Shown here piece after piece: positions 1 through 5,590 of a stretch of DNA of 16,993 nt (its first letter is position 1; every line of letters starts with the position of its first letter). The DNA is from Spirochaetota bacterium (GTDB taxonomy: Bacteria > Spirochaetota > UBA4802 > JAFGJZ01): the NCBI GenBank assembly GCA_022704645.1, contig JAKJGA010000025.1, forward strand, positions 1 through 16,993, in the 5' to 3' direction. The notes below the pieces were generated by a model, which worked only from the letters and a program-made list of their open reading frames with translations, made no database searches and was not told the DNA's origin. The position numbers were made by a program, and so were the translations under genes.

Positions 1-880
1 TATCGAGAGATCCTTTTGCTTCGGTAACTGTAGGAATAAATGAACGGATTGTAAGCATGTAATCGAAAATCAGTTTCTCTTTTTTAAGGTTTCTTGATTC
101 TTTTCCGCTTCGTGCAGAATCGGAATCTTCAGGTATCAGTGTTTCTTTTATCAGGTCCGGCATTTCTCGGAGTTTGGTTTCAAAAGACAGGATTATCTTT
201 TCCTTTGTGTCAATAGACAAAAGATCAAAAGAAAAAGCGTAAATCATATATTGTTTGAATTCATTCTCAAAAGTCGGAGCATCATGCCATTTCGCTTTTC
301 CATAATCAAGAGAGCTCATTGGAGTAAGCGAAAGCCATAAAGATAGATTTCTTAAATAATTGAATATAAGCGGATCTGTTATCTGTTCATCTGCAACAAT
401 CATATCGCAGGCTGAAATTATTCTCGGAAGAATTTTTTCCTGATGAGCATTTATTTCAGACAGAAGCCTGAAAAATTTCTTTGAAGGCACGAGTCTTTTT
501 TTTATGGTCAGGCTGAACCAGTTTCCGGAATGCATGAGATACTTTTTTTTGAAAATATTCAGATGATGGTACTTTGCATAAAGCTCATCAATAAAAACGG
601 AAGAAGACGCCTGACCGGATAAAACAGGTACAAATGACGGGGAAGATTTTTTTTTAGTAATAATCTTCGGCGCGGTTTCAATTTTTCTTCCTTCTGCTTC
701 TGTCTTTTTGTCAGGGCAATTTTTGACCAGGTCGATTACAGCGCCGTATTTTTCTTCGGGAAGAAGCTTGTCATTGGAAAGAAGAGATTTTACGACATCC
801 ATCTTTGATGAAGGGATATCTTTGCTGAGGAGCATGTATTTTGCCCGTCTTTCGAGTCTTTTTGAATCAGCCGTTGCCAT
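1..880 (-). CDS. Unrecognised protein, C-terminus outside the window
   Basis: An open frame of 293 codons enters from the left edge without meeting a stop, so only the N-terminal part is visible. I do not recognise the family. Residues 1-60 are charged and helical-looking. A lysine/serine-rich linker follows at about 60-85, then a longer mostly helical region with aromatic clusters near residues 100-125 and 185-215. There is no signal peptide or membrane segment, so it is probably cytoplasmic. Two in-frame ATG codons are possible, at 898 and 880, and neither has a good ribosome binding site. I prefer 880 because a promoter-like TTGACA/GATAAA pair (887-914) would place the transcript start at that ATG and downstream of the 898 one. 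A third ATG lies at 835. It points the same way as the kinase-like gene to its right, with a gap of about 90 bases. The coding call is firm; start and function are not. Confidence 0.7.
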   Translation of the reverse strand, partial: MATADSKRLERRAKYMLLSKDIPSSKMDVVKSLLSNDKLLPEEKYGAVIDLVKNCPDKKTEAEGRKIETAPKIITKKKSSPSFVPVLSGQASSSVFIDELYAKYHHLNIFKKKYLMHSGNWFSLTIKKRLVPSKKFFRLLSEINAHQEKILPRIISACDMIVADEQITDPLIFNYLRNLSLWLSLTPMSSLDYGKAKWHDAPTFENEFKQYMIYAFSFDLLSIDTKEKIILSFETKLREMPDLIKETLIPEDSDSARSGKESRNLKKEKLIFDYMLTIRSFIPTVTEAKGSLD

Positions 881-886
881 ACATGA

Positions 887-914
887 TTTATCAGGCATTG
901 AAATAATCTGTCAA
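887..914 (-). promoter_or_regulatory. Candidate sigma70 promoter, possibly giving a leaderless mRNA
   Basis: Read on the minus strand, a perfect TTGACA (909-914) is followed after 16 bases by GATAAA (887-892, four of six matches to TATAAT). The ATG at 880 starts seven bases beyond the -10 box, about where transcription would begin. No Shine-Dalgarno sequence precedes that ATG. The -35 match is strong and the -10 is weak. Confidence 0.4.
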
Positions 915-971
915 GATTAATAGAACAGGCTACGGCTTTAACTTAAGAAGGATTGCCTGAAAAAGCGGGTT

Positions 972-1484
972 TTATTCCTTTGGGTGAACTTCAAGAACTT
1001 CCGTAAATCCCTCTCTTTTTTCAGGAAGCTCTATTTTCTGAAACATCGACCTGAGAACGTTTTCGGGCATGGTCGGATTATGCTTTTTGTATCCGGAAAG
1101 ACAGAATTCAAGAGGCATATTCATGAAAACTGCGCCTATGGTTTTTTTGTATTCTGCTGCAAGTGAAACAAAACGCTGACGTGATTTTTTAGTAGCGAAT
1201 GTGTTAATTACAAGAACTTTTCTCTTGTTGTGAAGATAGTGCTCGAGAATTTTTCTTTCTATGTGTTTTACGAGAATGTCGTCTTCTTCGCTGAATTTTG
1301 CAGATTCCCATGTTTCGCCGAAACGCGTCATTTCATAAAGAAGTTTACGGATTTCATTTCTGCTCACACGGTTCCATGCACCTTTTTTAAAATACTTTTC
1401 CGCAAAGGCGTTTTTACCTGAACCGTAAACACCGCATATCAGGAGAATGTCGAAGCTGTTGAATTTTTCAAGAGTAGCATTCAT
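972..1484 (-). CDS. Polynucleotide-kinase-like P-loop protein (AAA_33 type), active site degenerate
   Basis: A 170-residue single-domain protein resembling the 5'-kinase domain of T4 polynucleotide kinase and the small AAA_33 kinases. Those enzymes move the ATP gamma-phosphate to a nucleic acid 5'-OH or another small acceptor. The P-loop is GVYGSGKN at residues 18-25. The substrate-binding strand-helix VSRNEIRKLL spans 40-49, the third conserved strand is NTFATKKSRQR at 94-104, and the lid-to-C-terminal pattern PENVLRSM...LPEKREGF covers about 140-160. All elements come in family order and the length suits a lone kinase domain. Several catalytic positions differ: Asn25 follows the P-loop lysine where Ser/Thr is usual, Asn43 sits where T4 Pnk has its general base Asp35, and Asn94 replaces the conserved Asp. 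GGAGG at 1493-1497 lies eight bases before the ATG, which supports the start. Whether it is an active kinase, and on what substrate, is open. Confidence 0.8.
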   Translation of the reverse strand: MNATLEKFNSFDILLICGVYGSGKNAFAEKYFKKGAWNRVSRNEIRKLLYEMTRFGETWESAKFSEEDDILVKHIERKILEHYLHNKRKVLVINTFATKKSRQRFVSLAAEYKKTIGAVFMNMPLEFCLSGYKKHNPTMPENVLRSMFQKIELPEKREGFTEVLEVHPKE

Positions 1485-1505
1485 ACTTTAATCCTCCGGC
1501 AGTTT

Positions 1506-1533
1506 AATGTAATGATTTATCCGCCGCTGTCAA
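1506..1533 (-). promoter_or_regulatory. Sigma70-like promoter of the kinase-like gene
   Basis: On the minus strand, TTGACA (1528-1533) is followed after 16 bases by TACATT (1506-1511, four of six matches). Transcription would start near 1499, only about 15 bases before the ATG, just ahead of the GGAGG ribosome binding site. The leader is therefore very short. The promoter lies downstream of the terminator at 1558-1589, so the gene does not depend on transcription crossing it. Confidence 0.5.
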
Positions 1534-1557
1534 GAAACTCTTTAATTGATGTGAGGA

Positions 1558-1589
1558 GAAAAAAAAGACGGGATATGGGCGTATCCCGT
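1558..1589 (-). terminator. Intrinsic terminator on the minus strand with no evident upstream gene
   Basis: Read on the minus strand, ACGGGATA and TATCCCGT (1568-1589) form a perfect eight-base-pair stem with a six-base loop. One C and then eight T residues follow (1559-1566). This is textbook Rho-independent form. The plus strand has no T tract after the stem, so it is one-directional. No minus-strand gene lies between it and the plus-strand gene beginning at 1832. Confidence 0.7.
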
Positions 1590-1597
1590 GTGGAAAA

Positions 1598-1621
1598 GCG
1601 TTCCTCCATAAAAAGGAACAC
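1598..1621 (-). ncRNA. Hairpin upstream of the orphan terminator; possible small RNA or leader
   Basis: On the minus strand GTGTTCCT (1614-1621) pairs with AGGAACGC (1598-1605) around an eight-base loop. One pair is G-U in minus-strand RNA but would be C-A in plus-strand RNA, so the fold suits the minus strand better. Eight bases separate it from the terminator stem at 1568-1589. Tandem hairpins ending in a T tract are typical of small RNA 3' ends. I could not identify a convincing promoter, so the 5' end is unknown. Confidence 0.35.
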
Positions 1622-1746
1622 AAAGGAGTTTGATTCTACACTTAATATGTCGGACGATTTGCCGAAACCATTAGTAATTTTTTGTAATAAATTAACTTTT
1701 TTATAATGTGATATTCGGCAGTAATATAATGTTTTTAAAATCAGCT

Positions 1747-1780
1747 AAATTAATAATAGAAGATGATAAGTTATTAATTT
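1747..1780. repeat. Perfect 10-bp inverted repeat overlapping the -35 region (possible operator)
   Basis: AAATTAATAA (1747-1756) and TTATTAATTT (1771-1780) are exact reverse complements separated by 14 bases. The right arm touches the candidate -35 box of the aldehyde dehydrogenase, and a self-complementary GAATTAATTC follows directly at 1781-1790. The spacing would suit a dimeric regulator. The sequence is almost pure A/T, so chance symmetry is a real possibility. Confidence 0.3.
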
Positions 1781-1806
1781 GAATTAATTCCGCTAAATGC
1801 TATAGT
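1779..1806 (+). promoter_or_regulatory. Extended -10 promoter of the aldehyde dehydrogenase gene
   Basis: TATAGT (1801-1806, five of six matches) is preceded by TGC, making an extended -10 element. TTGAAT (1779-1784, four of six) lies 16 bases upstream as the -35 box. Transcription would begin around 1813, leaving a leader of about 19 bases that carries the GGGGG ribosome binding site at 1823-1827. Confidence 0.6.
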
Positions 1807-1831
1807 CTAAATTAAAGAAGAAGGGGGACTT

Positions 1832-3292
1832 ATGTTCAGAAATCTTTTTTCGGAAGAAGACGGAATAAGGCATTATAAAATTCTAATTAACGGATGCTGG
1901 AACTGCACAGTTTCAGGCGGAAAGATTGATGTATATAATCCGTATACCTGGAAAGTTTTTGCAAGTGTGCCGGCATGCAGTGCTGAAGACGTGACCTCCG
2001 CTGTTAATTCTGCGAAAAATCATTCGGAATTTGCGAAATTCAAGCCCGTTGAACGCCTTGAGATTATTGAAAAAACAGCTCAGATAATGAGCGAGAATTT
2101 AGAAGAAATTGCTTCTGTAATTACCATGGAATCCGGAAAACCCCTGTCTGTTTCAAGGGGGGAAGTCAAGGCAACTGTTGAACGTCTGCGCCTCGCTCCT
2201 CAGGAAGTGCGGGCGCTTTATGGCGAATATCTTCCTGGAGAATGGATTGAAGATACTGCCAATAAATTTGCCATCGTTTTGCGCAAACCTCTTGGTGTAA
2301 TCGCAACTATATCTTCTTTTAACTATCCCTTGTATATTGCCGCCGCAAAAATAATTCCGGCACTACTTGCCGGAAATACAGTTGTTGCAAAGCCGGCAAG
2401 CGATACGCCTCTTGCTCTGATATATTTTGCGCGGATACTTGAACTTGCAGGTCTTCCTGCCGGGGCTCTGAATATTGTTACCGGAAGCGGAAAGGACGTA
2501 GGCGATGTTCTTGTTTCAAGCGAGGATGTTTCTGCGATTTCATTTACCGGTTCGACTGCCGTCGGTGAGCATATCGCAAAAATTGCCGGCATAAAAAAAC
2601 TGCATCTTGAGCTTGGCGGAAAAGCCGCCGCGATAGTTCTGAAAGACGCCGACTTAAAAAATGCGGCGGCTCAGATTGTGCGCGGGTCATTCAGAAACTC
2701 CGGACAAAGATGCGATGCGGTGAGCCGTGTTATTGCCGTGAAAGAGATTAAAGAAAAGCTTGTTGAAGAAATTCTTGCTGAGGCTGAAAAATATCCGTCA
2801 GGAGATCCGCTCTGCGACAAGACTCAGGTTGGACCTCTTATCAATAAAAAAGCTCTTATAAATGTAGAAGAACTTGTTGATGATGCCGTATCAAGCGGCG
2901 GTAGAATTTTATTGGGCGGAAAATCATCGGGACTTGTCATGGAACCGACTGTTATTGATAATGTAAATCCTTCCATGAGAATCGCCAAAGAAGAAATTTT
3001 CGGACCGGTAATACCCATAATGACGGTAGCGGATCATGAAGAAGCCGTGGCTCTTTCAAACTCATCGGAGTACGGTCTTGACAGCTGTATTTTTACAGAG
3101 AACATTAATCTAGCGCTCAGAATCGCAAAACAGCTTCAGGACGGTTCCGTAACTGTAAATTCAGCACCGGCTCATGGCGTGGGGCATTTTCCTTTCGGCG
3201 GAAACAAAAAGTCGGGACTTGGCAGGGAAGGCTTGGGATACAGCATAGATGAGCTTACGAAGCTTCATACGGTTATTATAACAGAAAGATAG
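1832..3292 (+). CDS. NAD(P)-dependent aldehyde dehydrogenase, GapN-like
   Basis: A full-length (486 residues) aldehyde dehydrogenase superfamily enzyme, which oxidises an aldehyde to an acid with NAD or NADP. The core residues are all present. Asn164 lies in the SSFNYP motif and Lys187 in AKP, which contacts the cofactor. The cofactor turn is FTGSTAVG at 238-245, the general base is Glu260 in LELGGK, and the nucleophile is Cys294 in SGQRC. EEIFGPV follows at 387-393 and PFGGNKKSG near 454-462. GQRCDAVSRV and the C-terminal pattern look like non-phosphorylating glyceraldehyde-3-phosphate dehydrogenase (GapN) and related lactaldehyde dehydrogenases. Succinate-semialdehyde dehydrogenase is another option, since substrate cannot be read from motifs. 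It has its own promoter, and the following pyrB appears to start from a separate one, so it is probably monocistronic. No terminator is clear behind it. Confidence 0.9.
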   Translation: MFRNLFSEEDGIRHYKILINGCWNCTVSGGKIDVYNPYTWKVFASVPACSAEDVTSAVNSAKNHSEFAKFKPVERLEIIEKTAQIMSENLEEIASVITMESGKPLSVSRGEVKATVERLRLAPQEVRALYGEYLPGEWIEDTANKFAIVLRKPLGVIATISSFNYPLYIAAAKIIPALLAGNTVVAKPASDTPLALIYFARILELAGLPAGALNIVTGSGKDVGDVLVSSEDVSAISFTGSTAVGEHIAKIAGIKKLHLELGGKAAAIVLKDADLKNAAAQIVRGSFRNSGQRCDAVSRVIAVKEIKEKLVEEILAEAEKYPSGDPLCDKTQVGPLINKKALINVEELVDDAVSSGGRILLGGKSSGLVMEPTVIDNVNPSMRIAKEEIFGPVIPIMTVADHEEAVALSNSSEYGLDSCIFTENINLALRIAKQLQDGSVTVNSAPAHGVGHFPFGGNKKSGLGREGLGYSIDELTKLHTVIITER

Positions 3293-3332
3293 TTTTTTGA
3301 ATATAATTTCGTGTTTGAGCAGTACATAATAA

Positions 3333-3360
3333 TTGACAAAAAACGCACTCGTGTTATTTG
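3333..3360 (+). promoter_or_regulatory. Candidate pyrB promoter placing the start at or next to the ATG
   Basis: A perfect TTGACA (3333-3338) is followed after 16 bases by TATTTG (3355-3360, three of six matches), with TG one base upstream as an extended -10. The pyrB ATG at 3366 begins six bases later, so transcription would start at or beside it and leave no room for a ribosome binding site. None is seen. The TTG at 3333 is in frame with pyrB, but it looks like a promoter element and not an initiation codon. Confidence 0.45.
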
Positions 3361-3365
3361 AAAGT

Positions 3366-4310
3366 ATGACTCTCAAACGAAAAGATCTTCTTGATATTTC
3401 ATCGCTTTCACATGACGAAATTATTTATATTTTTGAAGCGGCAAAGATTTTTAAAAAAGTATTCACGGAGACTAATAAAAAGTTTTCATTTCTCTCCGGA
3501 CGTACTGTCTGCATGCTTTTTATCGAGCCTTCAACCAGAACAAGGCTGAGTTTCGAAATTGCAGCCAAAAGACTATCAGCCGATGTTATCAGCGTTGCGC
3601 CGTCGACTTCAAGCCTTGTAAAGGGCGAATCGCTGATTGATACGGTCAAGACTCTTGAAGCGATGAAAACCGGTTTCATCATTATGCGCCATCCTGTTTC
3701 TCTTGCTCCGGATTTTCTTTCGCGCAACTGCGAAGCTCATGTTATAAACGGCGGTGACGGCAATCATGCACATCCGACACAGGCTCTTCTTGACGGATTT
3801 TCCGTTTATGAAAGAACCGGTTCTCTGAAAGGTCTGAAAGTTGCGATAGTCGGAGATATCAAGCATTCGCGTGTCGCGAGATCCGGAATTGAACTTTTTA
3901 CAAAAATGGGTTCGGAAGTTGTGCTCTGCGGACCTCCGACTCTTCTTCCTGATGATTTTTCACTGTACGGAATCGAGATGACTTTTGATTTGGATTCGAT
4001 TCTTCCAAAGCTTGATGTCGTGAATATGCTGAGAATTCAGCTCGAAAGGCAGAAAGGTTCCCTTTTTCCTTCGATAAGAGAGTATAATAAATATTTTTCA
4101 CTTACTAAAGACAGACTCAAAAAATGCAGAAAGGATGTTATAGTTATGCATCCCGGACCGATAAACAGGGGAATCGAGATTGATGATTTTGTGGCAGACT
4201 GTGAAAATGCAATAATTGAAGAACAGGTTACCAACGGGATTGCCGTGAGAATGGCTGTCTTTTCTCTTCTCTGCGGAAAAACTCTTGAGGACATAAATAA
4301 AGAAAAATGA
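3366..4310 (+). CDS. pyrB: Aspartate carbamoyltransferase, catalytic subunit
   Basis: This enzyme condenses carbamoyl phosphate with L-aspartate to N-carbamoyl-aspartate, the committed step of de novo pyrimidine synthesis in the cytoplasm. Signatures are clear: the carbamoyl-phosphate loop STRTR at 56-60, the mobile-loop Lys86 in SLVKGES, and HPTQALLDG at 136-144. IVGDIKHSRVARS spans 161-173, and MHPGPINRG at 261-269 is the aspartate-side motif. At 314 residues from ATG 3366 the length is normal. An in-frame TTG at 3333 would add 11 residues but lies inside the -35 box, so I reject it. Residues 1-10 (MTLKRKDLLD) match how this family usually begins. The stop overlaps the pyrC start as ATGA, so the two are translationally coupled. 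No regulatory subunit gene pyrI is adjacent, which suggests a simple catalytic trimer or dihydroorotase-associated form. Confidence 0.95.
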   Translation: MTLKRKDLLDISSLSHDEIIYIFEAAKIFKKVFTETNKKFSFLSGRTVCMLFIEPSTRTRLSFEIAAKRLSADVISVAPSTSSLVKGESLIDTVKTLEAMKTGFIIMRHPVSLAPDFLSRNCEAHVINGGDGNHAHPTQALLDGFSVYERTGSLKGLKVAIVGDIKHSRVARSGIELFTKMGSEVVLCGPPTLLPDDFSLYGIEMTFDLDSILPKLDVVNMLRIQLERQKGSLFPSIREYNKYFSLTKDRLKKCRKDVIVMHPGPINRGIEIDDFVADCENAIIEEQVTNGIAVRMAVFSLLCGKTLEDINKEK

Positions 4311-5575
4311 AACTATGCATTAAAAACGGACGTGTACTTGATCCTGCAAGCGGGCTTGATAAAACAGCCTGCGTTAATATCGAGGATGGAATAATAAAAT
4401 CCATCGGTGAAGCGGAAACTGCTGATGAAACAATTGATGCGGCAGGAAAACTCGTTCTTCCGGGATTGATTGATCTGCATGTACATTTCCGTGAACCTGG
4501 ACGCGAAGATCAGGAAACTATCGCGGGCGGATGCCGGATAGCGGCGAAGTCAGGATATACATCTGTTGTTACAATGCCGAATACCAATCCTCCGATTGAC
4601 AATCAGGCTCTTGTAAAATTTATCAAGCATGAAGCCGAGAAATCCGGTCTTTTGAATATTTTTCCCGCTGCTGCCGTTTCGAAAGGAATGAAGGGAGAGG
4701 AAATCAGCGAGATGGGTGAATTGCATACTGCCGGTGCAGTCGCATTTACCGATGACGGAAAGCCTGTAAGCAGTTCCATTCTTATGCGCAGAGCTCTTGA
4801 GTATTCCCGTATGTTTGATGTTCCTATTATGGCACACGAAGAAGATCATCTTCTTGTTGATTCGGGCGTGATCAATGAGGGAAAGGTTTCGGCATCGCTT
4901 GGTCTGCGCGGAATTCCGAATGCCGCAGAAGAAGTTATGATTGCGCGTGATGTTATCATTGCAGGGTTATCGAAAGGAAGACTTCATGTTCAGCATATAT
5001 CATCGGGCGGATCTGTTGAAATAATCAGAAACGCAAAGAAGCGTGGTGTAAAGGTTACATGCGAGACGGCGCCGCATTATTTTTCGCTGACTGATGAAGT
5101 TGTGAGAGAGAAGCTTGCACTCGCTAAAATGAATCCGCCGCTAAGAACCGAGGATGACCGTATTAAGATTATTGAAGGTCTCAAAGACGGAACTATTGAC
5201 GCGATTGCGACTGATCACGCGCCTCATCTGATGAATGAGAAGCGTCAGGAAATCGAATTTGCTCCGAATGGAATAATCGGTCTTGAGACTGCAGTTCCTT
5301 TGATGATAACGAAACTCGTTAAGGAGAATGGTCTTTCTTATAATGAAGTATTTGCGAAAGTAACGTGCAATCCTGCGAAGATTATAAAAATCAAAAAAGG
5401 CGAAATAAAACCCGGTTATGACGCTGACATCGTAATTATAGATCCGGAAAAGAAAGTAATTATAAACGATGATTTTGTAGCTTCAAATTGCAAAAATACT
5501 CCTTTTATGGGAGCAGAACTTTTCGGTTCGGTGGAATGTACGATTCTTTCAGGACGCATCACATATAAAGCTTAA
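4307..5575 (+). CDS. pyrC: Dihydroorotase, class I
   Basis: It cyclises N-carbamoyl-aspartate to dihydroorotate, the step directly after PyrB, using a zinc-dependent TIM-barrel amidohydrolase fold. Metal and catalytic residues are present: His58 and His60 in DLHVHFREPG, Asp149/Asp150 in FTDDGKPV (class I enzymes use an Asp here), and His177 in MAHEED. His230 follows in HVQHIS, then Asp303 with His304 in ATDHAPH. TMPNTNPP at 89-96 and MNPPLR at 275-280 are further signatures. The 422-residue length fits class I, not the shorter E. coli type. With the metal ligands intact it should be an active enzyme and not the inactive PyrC-like partner found in some dihydroorotase-ATCase complexes. It starts inside the pyrB stop (ATGA), and its last codons form one arm of the palindrome at 5565-5590. 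Confidence 0.95.
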   Translation: MKLCIKNGRVLDPASGLDKTACVNIEDGIIKSIGEAETADETIDAAGKLVLPGLIDLHVHFREPGREDQETIAGGCRIAAKSGYTSVVTMPNTNPPIDNQALVKFIKHEAEKSGLLNIFPAAAVSKGMKGEEISEMGELHTAGAVAFTDDGKPVSSSILMRRALEYSRMFDVPIMAHEEDHLLVDSGVINEGKVSASLGLRGIPNAAEEVMIARDVIIAGLSKGRLHVQHISSGGSVEIIRNAKKRGVKVTCETAPHYFSLTDEVVREKLALAKMNPPLRTEDDRIKIIEGLKDGTIDAIATDHAPHLMNEKRQEIEFAPNGIIGLETAVPLMITKLVKENGLSYNEVFAKVTCNPAKIIKIKKGEIKPGYDADIVIIDPEKKVIINDDFVASNCKNTPFMGAELFGSVECTILSGRITYKA

Positions 5576-5590
5576 TTACTTAAGCTTTAT
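5565..5590. terminator. Perfect 11-bp palindrome over both stop codons of convergent genes
   Basis: ATAAAGCTTAA (5565-5575) and TTAAGCTTTAT (5580-5590) are exact reverse complements with a four-base loop. The left arm encodes the end of pyrC and includes its TAA (5573-5575). The ompA-like stop (5576-5578 on the minus strand) falls in the loop, and the right arm encodes its last residues. The stem would form in either transcript and could end or protect both. It is AT-rich and lacks a T tract beyond the stem's own TTTAT, so termination strength is uncertain. Confidence 0.6.

Larger units (their letters stand above)
1485..1831. other. 347-base intergenic region between divergent genes
   Basis: This is the only long stretch without a credible gene. 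It contains the leftward promoter of the kinase-like gene (1506-1533), a minus-strand terminator (1558-1589) and a second hairpin (1598-1621). It also holds an AT-rich inverted repeat (1747-1780) and the rightward promoter of the aldehyde dehydrogenase (1779-1806). From about 1622 to 1746 I see only AT-rich sequence and a weak four-base-pair stem. A 64-codon plus-strand frame at 1512-1706 has no ribosome binding site and runs through the terminator, so I do not call it. Confidence 0.7.

Noticed and set aside
708..920. 70-codon plus-strand open frame opposite the left-edge gene
   Set aside because: It mirrors the minus-strand gene, has no ribosome binding site or recognisable domain, and fits the shadow of a real coding strand.
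926..958. CAGGC...GCCTG inverted repeat between the first two minus-strand genes
   Set aside because: Only five base pairs with a loop of more than 20 bases and no T tract, so not a credible terminator.
1512..1706. 64-codon plus-strand open frame in the long intergenic region
   Set aside because: No ribosome binding site, basic low-information composition, and it runs through the kinase promoter and the minus-strand terminator hairpins.
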